A DNA stretch of 64,000 bases from Neurospora crassa OR74A (Eukaryota > Ascomycota > Sordariomycetes > Sordariales > Sordariaceae). Numbering within the stretch: the first letter of the stretch is position 1; every line of letters begins with the position of its first letter. The position numbers and the translations under genes are program-made. The DNA lies in assembly GCF_000182925.2 (NCBI RefSeq), contig NC_026501.1, forward strand, positions 5,869,917 to 5,933,916, read 5' to 3'. The notes under the pieces are model-generated. The model was not told the DNA's origin, did not search any database, and worked only from the letters and a program-made list of their open reading frames with translations. This document shows positions 45,122 through 57,860 of the stretch, piece after piece.

Positions 45122-48100
45122 TTACGCACTGTACTTGTTGTCCTTCACCCACTTGGCAACATCCTCGCCGTCACGCTCAACCCACGCAACCTTGGAGCGG
45201 ATAGCATCCAAGCTCTGGGCCAAGGACATTTCGAAGCCGTTGGTGTTCTTGCCCTCGAAGAACTTCTCAACCTTGGCCAACTGCTCTCTCTTGGTGAAGC
45301 TGGAAGTGAAGATAGTAACAAGGGTTCCGAGCATCGACAACTGAGGAGGGAACCTCTTGACGAGCTCATCCCAGTTCTCAGTCATCCAGTTGAAGAGAGC
45401 CTCGATGCCCTCAGGGTGGCTACGGAGGCCAGCAGTGGGCATGTACACATCCTGGTCCTTGATCTCACCGCTGAACAGAAGGTCAAGGGTCCGTTTGATG
45501 AGCTCGGGGCTCCTGGCACGGCCGAGGCAGCGGAGAGCGGTGTTGCGCTCATCGCTGTTGGTAGAGGTACGGTAGAAGTTGAGAACAGCATCATACTAAA
45601 GGGGAAAAATTAGAGACTGATTAGCACCGGGTTTTTATGTGTTCACTGGATATACCAAACTTACCTCCTCCGTGCCACCGTACTTCAAGGCTATGCTGAA
45701 GACGCTGCCACGAATATTGGGGTGGATGGCCGACTTGTCGCCAGCAATGAACTTCTTAAACATCTCCTTGGCAGCAGCGATAATCTTCTCATCACCGCAG
45801 AGGCCGGCATTGCCAAATAGCATGGCCTTGAATTGCTGCTCAATGTGACCATCGCTCTCAGAGAACTCCCAGCCCATCTCGTGAGCCCTAGGGCTAACAA
45901 GCTCACGCTGGAAAGCCTCAAGGCCATCGCGAACAGCCTTGTCCTCAAAGATCCAAGCAGCCTGAACAGCAGCAACGCGAGAGATGATCTCGCTCCAGAC
46001 AATGAACTCCTTCTCAGAGTCGAATCGCTTGAGAAGGGTCAGAACACCAGAGGTCTTCTGGTAGCCCGAAGAAGCAAGGGCACCGGCATCGGCAATCATA
46101 CCAGCTCTGTCCTCGACACTGAGGAGACCCTGCCTGGCCGCCTCACCGAGCTTCTCAAGGCGCTCAGGAGTGTAAGAGGTACGATAGAGACCGGTGTGGT
46201 TCGCGTTGAGCTTGAAGAACTCAGTGCTGGGAACCTCGAAACTATCCTCACGCTTGTCAAGGGTAAGGCTCTCATCAATGCCATCCTTGGAGCGGAGGCC
46301 GAGGAAAACAGGGAAGATGACCTTGTCCTCCTCAGGCTTGACGTCACCAGTACGGAGGAAACGGTTCTGCTTGACGTGGATGGTCTTCTCGTCCTTCTCG
46401 GTAACAGTAACGACTGGGTACCCCACGTGCTTGGTCCACACATCCATAACCTCCTCGACGCTCTTTCCGCTAGCATCGCCAAGAGCAGCCCAGAGATCAC
46501 CAGTCTGCGTGTTACCGTAGGCATGCTTCTTGAGGTAACGTCTAACACCCTCCAAGAAGACATCCTCGCCGAGGTAGGTAGAGATCATGCGCAGAACACA
46601 AGAGCCCTTGGAGTAGGAGATGGCATCGAAGATCTGGTTGATCTCATCGGCACGCTTGACAGGAACCTCGATGGGGTGAGAGCTCCTGAGGGAGTCAAGA
46701 GCGAGAGCCCGCTGGAGGTTGTCCGTAACATAAGTTTCCCAGACCTTCCACTCAGGGTAAAAGATGTTGCAAGAGTACCAAGAAGCCCAGGTAGCGAAGC
46801 CCTCGTTGAGCCAGAGACCATCCCACCAGTCCATTGTAACCAGGTTACCGAACCACTGATGAGCAAGCTCGTGCTGGACAACCTCGGCGACACGCTCCTT
46901 GGTAGCAGCACCGCTGACCTTTTCGTCCAAGAGGAGATCGACAACCCTGTATGTGACAAGACCCCAGTTCTCCATGGCACCCTGAGCGAAGTCGGGAATG
47001 GCAATCTGGTCCATCTTGGGGAGAGGGAACTCGATGCCGAAGACCTTCTCGTAGAAAGCGAGGGTCTTGGCAGCAAGGTCGAGCGAGAAGCGACCGTGCT
47101 CGATATTCTGTCCGGGAGGAGCGTAGACGCGAACGGGGACGCGGAAGTCGTTGGTCTCAATGTAGTTGAGCTCACCGACGACAAAGGCGACGAGGTAGGT
47201 AGACATGAGGGGCGATTTGTTGAAGGTAACGGCCTTCTTGCCATCCTTAACCTCAGACTCGGAAGCAACATCCATGTTGCTGAGGCAGGTCAACTTCTTA
47301 TCGGCAATGAGGGTGACGGTGAACTCGGCTTTCAGGGAAGGCTCGTCGAAACAAGGGAATGCGCGGCGAGCATCGGTAGGCTCCATTTGACTGACGGCCA
47401 AGAGACCTTGTGTGCCATCAGGGTTGATGTAGGTCGACCTGTAGAAACCAGCCATCTTGTCGTTGAGCTGGCCAGTGAACTGGATCTCGAGCTGCGCCTT
47501 GGCGCCCTTGTTGACGGCATTGTCAAAGTCGAAGGTAGAGACCTGGGTAGTCTCGTTGTAAGAGACCTTGGGCGACGAGCTATTGGCTTAAAGTTAGCTT
47601 GGTCGTAGCCGTAGAATCAATGCAGGGGCAAAGTAAGTACAACAAGTAAACAATACTACGGGGGGCGGGGAGGTGAGCTCGCTGACCTAACAGTCTGACC
47701 ACCAGAGGTGATCTTGGCATTGTGAATGTCAATCTCTAGAGTGTGGAGGGAGATGGACTTGGAGTCCTCCTCGACATCGAGGTCGATGACGACGGTACCA
47801 TCAAAGGTGAGCTTCTGGAAGTCGGGCTCGAGGGTGATGTGATAGTGTTTGGGAATGACGTTGGTGGGGAGAAGCTCGCGGCCCTGGATGTTGACCCCAC
47901 TTGCCACATCGGCTTGGGCCTGTGTTCTGCACATCTTGTGGTTGCGATACGAACAGTAGCGGACAGGAGTTTGGTTGCGACGAGGGCGGACTGATCGGGT
48001 TGCTGAAAGACGTTGGCGGGGGGTCAATGGCGAAGCGGGAGTAGAGGCAACAGAGTAGAAGCGTGATGGTCCTGGGGAGGAAGTCGAGCTATAACTGCGG

Positions 48101-48469
48101 GGGAATGATCATATCAGCGCTTGAATTCCATTGGACTGCCTTTATTGCCTAGCCCCTTGACTATCCGCGGCTGTCACTGCAGTGTGTCCAGATGTTCACT
48201 GGAACACCGTCCACTTTGATCCCTCCGCTTATAACGGTGCGTGCGTGGGTCCCAGTTCTCGCCAGATCTCCCCCCGGACTGGACAGCTTCCATTTCCGTC
48301 GCTAAACAGGCAGGTGGTCTTTCTTGGGTTACCGGGCTACTTGGGCTTACAGAGAGGCGGCGAGTCTGGTCGTGGCTTGGTGAGTTCCCAAAAGTGAGAT
48401 CTTGGATCGAGGCAGAACACTTCTTGCTCCTCGACAAGCAGGCCGAAGAGAAAGACAGTTGCGAATCAT
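45122..48469 (-). CDS. APE2: M1 zinc aminopeptidase (Ape2/Aap1 type) with mitochondrial presequence
   Basis: A puromycin-sensitive-type aminopeptidase that removes N-terminal residues from peptides. Exons are 48469-48351, 48094-47687, 47579-45665 and 45595-45122, giving 971 residues. The exopeptidase motif GAMEN is at 376-380 and the zinc site HELAH-x18-E is H412, E413, H416, E435. ERAP1_C-like helical repeats fill the C-terminal half. The first exon starts MIRNCLSLRPACRGARSVLP and reads in phase into LLYSSTSSPGPSRFYSVAST; about 90 residues rich in Arg/Ser with almost no acids form a mitochondrial targeting sequence. The usual cytosolic start is internal: M94 (47934), MCRTQAQADVASGVNIQGRE, giving 878 residues. 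Upstream of the second exon there is an in-frame stop, so the presequence needs the first exon. Two transcripts or leaky scanning could give two locations (inference). Confidence 0.92.
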
Positions 48470-50100
48470 GATTGACCGACAATGTAAACAAACGAAGAAG
48501 TAAGAATGTCCTTATAAGTACAGTGGAACCGGCTGCGTATCGTCCTGTCAAACAGCCCGGTTACGTATAGTGCAGCACACAACAGCCGCAGAAGGAGAAG
48601 ACCGTACAGAATGAGACTGACGTTTGCAGGCAGTGAGTGAGGGCAGGGACGCACAGCAAGCGGTCGCGTTAACATTTTTTTTTTGCGAGGCACCGGCAAT
48701 CCCTGCCTTTATAAAAGTGATTGGAGGGAACCCTCGAAACCCCTCCATGCCACCTGCCCACTACGGGTTGGGGTGCTTGGGGCGCTTGACGTCGCCTGAA
48801 AAGCGCGACATTGGTTGACTCTGGAGATGTCGCTGAGTGAGTTGAATGGACGGCATTATGCTCGATTTGGCAGGCGGTCTGGACGCTCAGCCGACTGTAG
48901 CCAGCAACTGCCCAAACAATACTGATGTTTCTGCTCCGTTGACAAGTGAGAGACAAGTGAGGGTTGATTGTGTTTCATAGACCTAAACTCGGTCATACAG
49001 TAATGGTTTCATGCAAAGCCCTCTCAAACGTGCGTTTTGTTGTTACGGCGGGAGCATGTAGTGTAACAGATGAGCGAGTCGCAACAGTATCCGAGTTGAA
49101 GCAAATGTCAGGTGAAAAGGGTTGTGGAAAATGATTGAGAATGTGTTGGAGAATGAGGGGAGAAGAAAACAATTCAGTTGCATACGGGTATCTCGTGGCC
49201 AAGTGCGCTTCCTGTCAAGGCTTGCCGGGTACCGCCTTTCCTCATAATATGCCTACCCCTAGCTTCTTGCCATTTGTAAATAGCTTCCTTCCTTCCTATA
49301 TTCGTTTGTACTATCCCATAGCCTCCGCTTGTGGCCTGTCCCATCAATGGCATCCTCTTTCATATACGTCACGGTATACATGTACTATAGACAGAGGGGT
49401 GTGCGGTGCAGGCGCTGAGCTGCACGGACTTGTCGGTCCCGACAGCATACGTAGTGTACTAGGTTACCTCTGCATTGCAATGCCATTGTGTAAGTAGGTC
49501 ATTGTCAACGTCAAACGTCAAAAGATGCAGGGTCCTGATAGGGCTCGATCGGGCAAAATCTGCGGAAGCTATTGACAAAAGACGTTGCAGTGCGTTGCCT
49601 CCGGTCAGCTTTGATTTTGACAGCAGTCAACCGCATGGACCTTAATTAAACCTAGCAATGATCACGGCTCTTTGAAAGACGCTCGTGAGCGACCCGGTCT
49701 TCGAACCATAATGACATGTACAACAAGAAGGAACTTGCAGACATGACTCGGAAACTACCAGATGAAAAGAAGCAGACTTGTGCAAAGTATAGGTACGCTT
49801 GCTTTACCTCCAAGAATCCTAGCTGGGTATGTATCTGTTCGGAGTAGTTGGGATTCATTGGATCTCCATTCGCCCCAGCTTATGAACTTTCAGACTTGTC
49901 AGCTTTGTTGTAAGGCTAGTAAAGGCTAAACTAGATGATGAAAGTGAGCTACCAACAAAGAAGAGGCAAAGATGATGCACAACAACCCAAAAGTCGTCAG
50001 CGTGGGGTGAAATTGCCATTGATAAACGAAATACCCCACGGAGGAGCCTAATGACAGAGTTTGGCTCCAATGACTAAGAGTGGTCAGATGACCCGACCCT
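48470..50100. other. intergenic, aminopeptidase promoter and transition to AT-rich DNA
   Basis: No supported gene. Base composition is ordinary up to about 50090. A T run lies at 48676-48685. Open frames are under 125 codons with no motif. Confidence 0.45.
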
Positions 50101-50359
50101 ATACCTAAAGCTTCCTAACCTAGTAGTCTATATATTTACATAGAAAATCGATCCGACCTACTAAAATAAAAAGTTAATACAGTTACTACAAAACGTATTC
50201 GTATAGAGTTACTTCAATAGCAATATTAAGTAAAATTATTTCTCCTTATAAGGCCTGCAATCTCCTTTTATCTAACGCTTCAACAATATTATTACGGACG
50301 AAATTGAATTCAATACTATTAATACGTCTATTTATATAGGGAATAATATGTACATAAAA

Positions 50360-50377
50360 GTTTCCCCGCGGAGAAAA
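50360..50377. repeat. palindrome family member GTTTCCCCGCGGAGAAAA
   Basis: A near-palindrome with a CCGCGG centre. A second, more decayed copy, TTTCCTTATAGAGAAA, lies 40 bases on at 50401-50416. These look like less and more RIP-mutated versions of the same sequence seen at 57864, 58192, 59636 and 59684. Confidence 0.55.
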
Positions 50378-51044
50378 ATCCCCAATCGCCCGTAGAAGAT
50401 TTTCCTTATAGAGAAATAACCTATCTATAGAAGGACTTAATACTAATAAGGCGCTATAGATATAGCTAAGGATTAAGTAGCTTAAGAGTAATTTAATTTA
50501 TTCCTAACCTATTTTTAATTTATTTTAATTATCTTTACTATTACTAATTCTAATACTTTAATTATAATTACTAAATTTAAATTTTAAATAAGGAAATTAT
50601 AATTTCTATAGGCTTACCTATATTGTAACGGAATTCGTTCTAAATAATATAGCCCCAGCCTTTACTATTATTACTATAACGGATAGGGGGAGGGCCTATA
50701 ATAAATTTATAATTAATATAAATTCTATAAAATATATTTTAAAAATTTATAATTATATTTAACCGCCTTATATAGCGTATAAATAAATAGAGTAGAGGAA
50801 TATATATTATAGCGTTACTTATATATTTTCTTTATTTATTAAATATTAATTTAAGAGTTATTAGTAATATATTAGGAATATATTAGAGGTATAATTAGGA
50901 GATTTATATTCCTATTCTTTTAAAAGGGCGTTTATATAAGACTATCCGCCTCTTCCTCCGCCTTATTATTTTACTAGTTCCCTTATACCCCTCTATTTTT
51001 AAATTCTAATTATAAATCTATTAAATCCGAATTTTCTTTATTTT

Positions 51045-51245
51045 CTTATTGCTTCTCCTACTATATTTCCTACTTATTCTCCTACTATTTATCCTCCTAC
51101 TACTTCTTTTAATATATTTCCTATTTATCTTCCTACTATTTATCCTCCTACTACTTCTCCTCTTACTATTTCTCTTATTTATCTTCCTACTACTTATCCT
51201 CTAGCTACTTCTTTTACTATATTTCTTACTTATTCTCTTACTACT
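51045..51245 (+). repeat. imperfect CTCCTACTATT/TATCCTCCTACTACTT pyrimidine repeat
   Basis: Between about 51045 and 51245 the + strand is built from short alternating units such as CCTACTATTTATCCTCCTAC, CTACTTATTCTCCTAC and CTACTTATCC, with purines nearly restricted to A. It appears to be a degenerate minisatellite. Confidence 0.6.
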
Positions 51246-52707
51246 TATCTTAAATTAAAAACGAGTCCGATATATAGGTTTAGAGGGCGTTTCTAGCTTA
51301 AATAATTAAATCCAATTCTCCGTCGAAACCTATTGCCTTACATTTCTTAGGAATAACCGGGTATAAAATCCTACTAAGGATAAGGACGGTTATAGCCTAA
51401 CTTAAGGTTATAAAAGCTATTAAATCCTTATACTATTCTAAATTTATTTATAATTAGTTTAATTATATTGAGATTTTGTAGCGTTAAATTATATATTAAT
51501 AGTAGCTATATAAACCTTAATTTTAATATTTCTAATTAAAATATCCGGTAAATATTCTTTAGGGATATTATAAATACCCTTTAAATATTTAATTAAATTA
51601 CTATAGGTCGTAAATATAATTTAATATAGTTGAATATTAGCTTTTATATTAATTTCAATAACTTTCAAATTTTATTTATATTAAAACTATATTAAATATC
51701 CGCGTTATAACGATCCGGCTTAAACTCCTTCTAATAGTAGAAGATTTTACTAAGAGTAACTATATATACGCCTTATAGAAATTAATAAAGATAATTTAGG
51801 GATAAGTTAATAATTAATCTTTATATTTATATATTTATTGGCTTTTAGAGGGGGTACTATAGCTTAGTGCTTACCCTTATCTTCGGGTTTAGCGGGTTTC
51901 TAATTACTATTTAAATATTCCTTATATACGTTAAAGGCTATAAATTTATAATAAGTAAGTACTATTTTATAAAATAAATCGTTAATTACCCTTAATAAAT
52001 CTTATAGTAGCGGTGGGGTAATAGTAATAAAATAATAAATATTTAAATAATTAAAGAATAATCGGACGAAAAAAATTCTAAAGAAAGGATTAAAATTATT
52101 CCTCCTATATTAGTAAATATATATATAATTACGCAATCTATATTATCCTATGCCTATTATTTGCGAAGAGGGGTAAAATATCCGATAAAATCTATCGATC
52201 TACCAACTAATCTCGGATAAAACCCCGATAAGTCCGAAGAGGTCCAAACTTATTCGCTAACTTATTATATAATTTAAGTTTTTTTTCTTATTAATACTAC
52301 TACATAAACTTTTATATAGACTTATATAATACTTATATATAAAATTCGGCATTATAGTATAGTTAGTATTTATATATACTTTCTTTTTAAAAGGCTACTA
52401 ATTCGAACTACCCCTTTTTAATTCCTTTTTTCTTAAATTTCTTTTCTATTCTTTATTTTTTCCCCTAAAGGATAAATTTAACGTACATAATTCTACGCAA
52501 ACAAGGTTGCTATATAATTTAATAGAAGGATATATAACGTTTAGTAGCGATTTTTTTATATAGATAGAATTTTATAATTTATTTTATAAGTAAAGTATAA
52601 CTTCCTCGGTAGTAATATTACCTATTTATCTTCTACCTAAATCTATATATATAAAACTACTAATAAATATTTCCTATAACGAAAGTTTCAATTATATTTT
52701 CATTTAA

Positions 52708-52997
52708 GGTATAATTCCCTATAGGAAAACAATAAAGGTATAATTCCCTATAGGAAAACAATGAAGGTATAATTCCCTATAGGAAAATAATAAAAGTATA
52801 ATTCCCTATAGGAAAATAATAAAGGTATAATTCCCTATAGGAAAATAATAAAGGTATAATTCCCTATAGGAAAATAATGAAGGTATAATTCCCTATAGGA
52901 AAATAATGAAGGCATAATTCCCTATAGGAAAATAATAAAAGTATAATTCCCTATAGGAAAATAATAAAAGTATAATTCCCTATAGGAAAACAATAAA
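52708..52997 (+). repeat. ten tandem copies of a 29-bp unit
   Basis: Exact 29-base periodicity runs from 52708, 52737, 52766, 52795 and so on, with ten copies of a unit starting GGTATAATTCCCTATAGG and ending in AAAAYAATRAA. Variation between copies is limited to a few sites, mainly G/A and C/T transitions (GGTATA versus AGTATA, AACAAT versus AATAAT, ATAAA versus ATGAA). The core TTCCCTATAGGAA is nearly palindromic and is shared with the dispersed palindromes elsewhere in the block. There are no spacers between units, so this is a tandem array and not a CRISPR. Confidence 0.95.
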
Positions 52998-55736
52998 AGT
53001 ATAGGATAAAAGTATACTTCCTTATATAACAATAGTATAGTAATAATAGAAGTAGCGTTAGTATAATAAATATATAAGGAAATTTAATAAGGTTAGAAGG
53101 AATTATAATTAGGAAGGGAATTTAATTAAATTCTATAAAAATATAGCCCCCGGGGGGGTATATAAAAAGGTTTAGAGGAATAAAAATATATAAATATAAG
53201 TAAAGAAGAATTGGAAAATAATTAATTTTAATATTTAATTTAACGGTAAAAGGTAGTCTTTAGTAAATTAAATACTAGATAGGTATCTCTAAATCCCTCT
53301 AAGGGCTGCTAGCCTACTAAAAATATATTAGTAATATAATTTAAGGCGTCTATAAATAAAAAGGGGTATCGATTAAACTAGCCCAACGCCTACTTTAATA
53401 TTAAATATATATATTATTTCCAAATAAAAATATTATTTCTATCCTCCAATACCTTATTAGAATAAAATTAAATTTAAACCGAATTTATTATTTTAATATT
53501 ACTATCCCCTTTATACCTACTATCCCAACCCTCTATATTTTAATCCCCGTTCTTATTATTATCCTTATTAATCGTTATTAACTCCCTATTCCTACTTTTA
53601 CTACTTCTCCCAAACAAATTACTACTATAACTATTATCCTCGCTATCCTTATTTATATTCGTTAAATTAATACTCTCCCTTTCGAATAGCCTCGGAATTT
53701 ACCTAATAAATAAATTTAATCCCGAACTCCCTAAAGATTTATACTATAAATATATTCTATAATTAAATACTAATCCTATTTAATTTCTATTCCTATTCCT
53801 ATTTCTCTTAATAATTAAGGACTTAAACCTAGGAACCGACCTCGAAAGCAACCGAGAAAGCGATTTCAATAAGGATAAAGATATAAAACCCTTCCTTAAA
53901 ACTACTATACTAGTAGACTCTAAAGTAATTATATTATTAAGAAGTAAATACCTCGCTATTAACGATACTAATTAAATATTAAATAATAAAATAAAGCTTT
54001 AGGGACCTCCTTTTAGTATTAAATTACTCCTAGAACTAAGTCCGGAAGGAGTTTTTAAACGTCTAAGGTTAATTGGGACGGAGAAGCCTCTATTTAAGAA
54101 ATTAGAAGTTATAGAACTTATAAACGTAAAAGAATAAAATTGGGCTAAAATAAATACTATTACACTAGGGCCTCCTTCTAAGGAGTAGGGGGTTAAGCTA
54201 GGCTAATATTATTATTAATAATTATATTAATTAATAAAAAAACTATTATTATTTAAATTTAATAAGAGTTTAATTATTATACTAGTAGCCCTCCTTCTAA
54301 TAGTATTTTTAAATAGTAAATCGGTTTCTATATTAGGATTGGATATAGATTTTAAATTATTAAGATTAATAGTATAAATAATAGAACTTCCTATAATATT
54401 TATAGCCGGACCTCTACACTTATAATATAGTCTATTAGAAGAAGAATTTAAATTCGAATTTGAAGAATTTAAATTCGAAGAATTTAAATTCAAAGAATTC
54501 GAACTTCCCAAATTCGAAGAGTACCCCTATTTTAAATTACTACTTATATTTATATATAATAGAATATTAATATCATAAACCCTACTGAGGAGTTAATTAT
54601 ATAACCCTATACTAGTATTATTATTATAAAAGTTTTTAACGAATTTCTAATTTGCCTAATTGGGATTTTAAACCTTTTATTAACTATTATTACTAAAAAG
54701 AGGCTTTAAATTCTCTAATTTTAAACTTTCCCAACGGCTAAACACTTTCTATATAGTAATAGTATTTATAACGTCCTTAACAAATAACTAGTTAGCTATT
54801 AACTTATAGATAGCGGTTTTAAATATAAATACAATAGCTTTATATAAATTACAAAAGTAAATTTATTTTAAATTACAGAGGGTATAAATAAAATTTATTC
54901 TTTAAATATAATAGAAGGCGTAATATTTACGCTAATTAGGCTAATTAACGGTTTAACGAACTATAAAATCCTAAATTATTAAATTTTTATACTGATAACG
55001 GGTATATATCTTCCTATTTTTATTAACGAAAATAATTAAATTTTTAAAATAATAATAATCTAGGAGAAAATTAAGAGGGGAAGTACAGTGCGAAATAGGG
55101 ATACGATTATTCTAATCTAAAGGAATAATTAAATATTAGTTTCCTATTAATATAATTTTAAGGTATTATAAATAGTTAATACGGGCCGGACTAATCCTTT
55201 AATAAAATTATAAAAATTCGCCTAAGTTAGAGAAAATAAATAAATTAAAGCTATAAAAATAATAAATACTAATAAAGAAGAATCGATAGTATATTAGAAG
55301 GATACGGAGGAATGAATTAGGGGGTTAATTACTTTAAATAATATTATAATTACACTTCCCTAAAAAAAAATATTTCTAAGACTACTTCGGTTTCTAAGCA
55401 CCGCTTCCTTTAAAAAATCTTTATTTAGGACGAAAAAGTCGAGTCGAGAAATAACGTAAATAAGTTTACCCTTTTTAAATAATTAGAGTTTAAAAATCCT
55501 AATTTAGACTTCGGCCGGAAGGGTATTAAAATTAAATTATATATAATAGTTGGGTCTAAAATTAAATAGATCTAAAATAGCTATATTTAGATTGGCTATT
55601 TCTCTTTCCTTTAGTATAATAAATTTAATATTAGGGTATACCTAATTAATCTATATATTTATATTCTCCTCCTTATTATATTATTTCTATATTAATTCCT
55701 AATTTAGGATATTTATTATAAAGTATTAGTATAATA

Positions 55737-56146
55737 TTTCTAATTAAGTCTAACTAATATTAAAGGTTATCTACTTCTCTTTAAATTCGGTCCTTTTATT
55801 CTTTAGCTTCGGCGTATATTTCTAATTAAGTTTAATTAATATTAAAGGTTATTTATTTCTCTTTAAATTTAGTTCCTTTATTCTTCGGCTTTAATATATA
55901 TTTTTAATTAGGTCTAATTAATATTAAAGGTTATTTACTTTTCTTTAAACTCAGTCCCTTTATTCTTCGGCTTTAACGTATATTTCTAACTAAATTTAGC
56001 TAATATTAAAAATTATTTACTTCTCTTTAAGCTTAGTCCCTTTATTCTTCGGCTTTAGTATATATTTCTAATTAGGTCTAGCTAATATTAAAAGTTATTT
56101 ACTTCTCTTTAAATTTAGTCCCTTTATTCTTTAATTTCGGCCTATT
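55737..56146 (+). repeat. five tandem copies of an 82-bp unit
   Basis: Units start at 55737, 55819, 55901, 55983 and 56065, an exact 82-base period. Each begins TTTYTAAYTAAGTYTA or close to it and contains AATATTAAAGGTTAT, CTTCTCTTTAAAT and CTTTATTCTTCGGCTT. Differences are almost all C/T and G/A transitions, as expected if RIP acted on a tandem array. Confidence 0.93.
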
Positions 56147-56352
56147 ATCGCCGGACTTCGGCTTATTATCTTTCGGCTTTAGCCTATTATCTTTTAGCTT
56201 CGGTTTATTATCTTTCAACTTAATCCTTTTATCCTTCAACTTCGGCCTATTATTGTTAGGCTTTAGCTTATTATCTTTCGGCTTAATCCTTTTATTTTTT
56301 AATTTTAGCCTATTATCTTTCGTACTTCGGCTTATTATCGCCGGGCTTCGGT
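56130..56352 (+). repeat. short-unit array around TTCGGCYTATTATC
   Basis: Directly after the 82-bp array come about ten loosely repeated units of 17-20 bases built on TTCGGCTTATTATCTTTC, including CTTCGGCCTATTATCGCCGG and GGCTTTAGCCTATTATC. They may derive from the end of the 82-bp unit, which shares CTTCGGCTT. Confidence 0.75.
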
Positions 56353-56607
56353 AATTTTAATTTAGAAAGTATTATCGAATTTAATTAGAATATTAGGAAT
56401 ATAAGTATATTATGTAAATAAATAATTCGAATTAATTTATTCGAAATTTATTAAAAATATTATTAAAGGTTAGAATAAGAAGAAGGTTATTAAAAGAAGA
56501 ATATAGAGGCCTTCTTATAGTAGGAGAACCCTAAGTTGCGAGAAGCGTACGAATATTAATAGAGAAAGGAAACCCGACTATTTTTTTTCAAATTACGTAT
56601 ACTAGCA

Positions 56608-56707
56608 NNNNNNNNNNNNNNNNNNNNNNNNNNNNNNNNNNNNNNNNNNNNNNNNNNNNNNNNNNNNNNNNNNNNNNNNNNNNNNNNNNNNNNNNNNNNN
56701 NNNNNNN
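56608..56707. other. assembly gap of 100 N
   Basis: Exactly 100 N bases, so the true length is unknown. The sequence right after the gap is one copy of a roughly 76-bp tandem unit, so a longer tandem array may have caused the break. Confidence 0.99.
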
Positions 56708-56810
56708 TAATACCTTACTCCTTCCCCCTATAATATACTTTTATTTATATTACCCCCCTTATTTCTAATACCCCTAACAACTCTAATACCTTACTCCTTC
56801 CCCCTATAGG
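56708..56810 (+). repeat. 76-bp direct repeat next to the gap (one full copy plus start of a second)
   Basis: TAATACCTTACTCCTTCCCC begins at 56708 and again at 56784, with the same downstream CTATA. The left end abuts the N gap, so the number of copies is not known. Confidence 0.8.
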
Positions 56811-57860
56811 ATATATATTCTAAATAATACTATTTAGCCCGTTTCTTTCCGCCCTACTTATATACTTTATACCAACCCTAATAATATCGTCCTTAAATAT
56901 ATATATCCCCTACCGCCTTTCTTTAATAACTATTTACTAATAATACTATTAATAGTATTCCGGGTAACTTAAACTACGAGAGGCGTACTATATTAATAGA
57001 GAGTAGAGAGTAGAAGGATAGTAATTAGCTCCCGGCCCGAATATAAAATTAGAAGCTGAAGTAATATATTAAATAAATTTATATATATTTAGAGGGATAA
57101 AATAAAAGGATGTCCTTTAAGTAGATTAGTAGGGGTAAGAGGGTATTTAAAATTATTAGGATTTATTTCTAGTAATTCTAGTAGGAAAAAAAGAAGGTAG
57201 TCTAATAATATTCGGCCAATTTAGTAGAGGGGTTCGGCGGGAAGAGGTTATATAAGTATAGTAATAGTATAAAATTAGTAGTAATATAGTCTATAAATAT
57301 AAATAATAAATAATAGAGGTAGTTTAAAGGTAATAAAAATAGAAGTATTTTAAATAAAATTCTCCTCGAATTACTTCTAAAGCTCTCGGCCTAGAACTTT
57401 AAGAACGTAGGCCGTATTTATTATAATAGTAATATAGTAAAGGGATTACTTCCAACCCTAATTTAAAGTTTTTCTACTATTAAAAAATACTTCCGTTACT
57501 ATATTACTACTATAACGAATATAGTTATAGTCCTATTTAGGTAGGATTAATTTAATTTTATATTATAAACAACAATCTTATTAACCTCTTAAACCTATAT
57601 GATAATAGTCTAAATATTATAAATAATAGCCTCTATACTTCCGGGGTAAATGAAATTTAAATATAGGTTAAAATGGGGGGATAGGGTATTGAAGGGAGGC
57701 TTTTAATTATAATAACTTTAAAGTACTAAAGATAAGACTAAAAAGTAAAATTAAAGGTCGGTAAATTAACGTTATTCCTTTATAATATTTCCTATAAAGC
57801 CCCGGATTATTTATTCTAAAGTATATATATTCCCCTTCTTTAATAATATATCTTCGAAAT

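Noticed and set aside
45833-47608. 591-codon open frame on the + strand opposite the aminopeptidase
   Set aside because: It is antisense to a secure coding exon with C-ending codon bias, which removes stops from the opposite strand; the peptide is Leu/Val/Glu-rich and has no motif.
49681-49725. tRNA B-box-like TGGTTCGAAGACC on the minus strand
   Set aside because: It does not meet the B-box consensus at its end, and no cloverleaf or A box could be folded around it.
52708-52997. CRISPR-like array
   Set aside because: The units are directly adjacent with no spacers, and the genome is fungal; it is a tandem repeat.
54227-54511. 94-codon minus-strand frame in the AT-rich block
   Set aside because: Asn/Ser/Leu-rich, built from AAATTC-type repeats in RIP DNA with no support as a gene.
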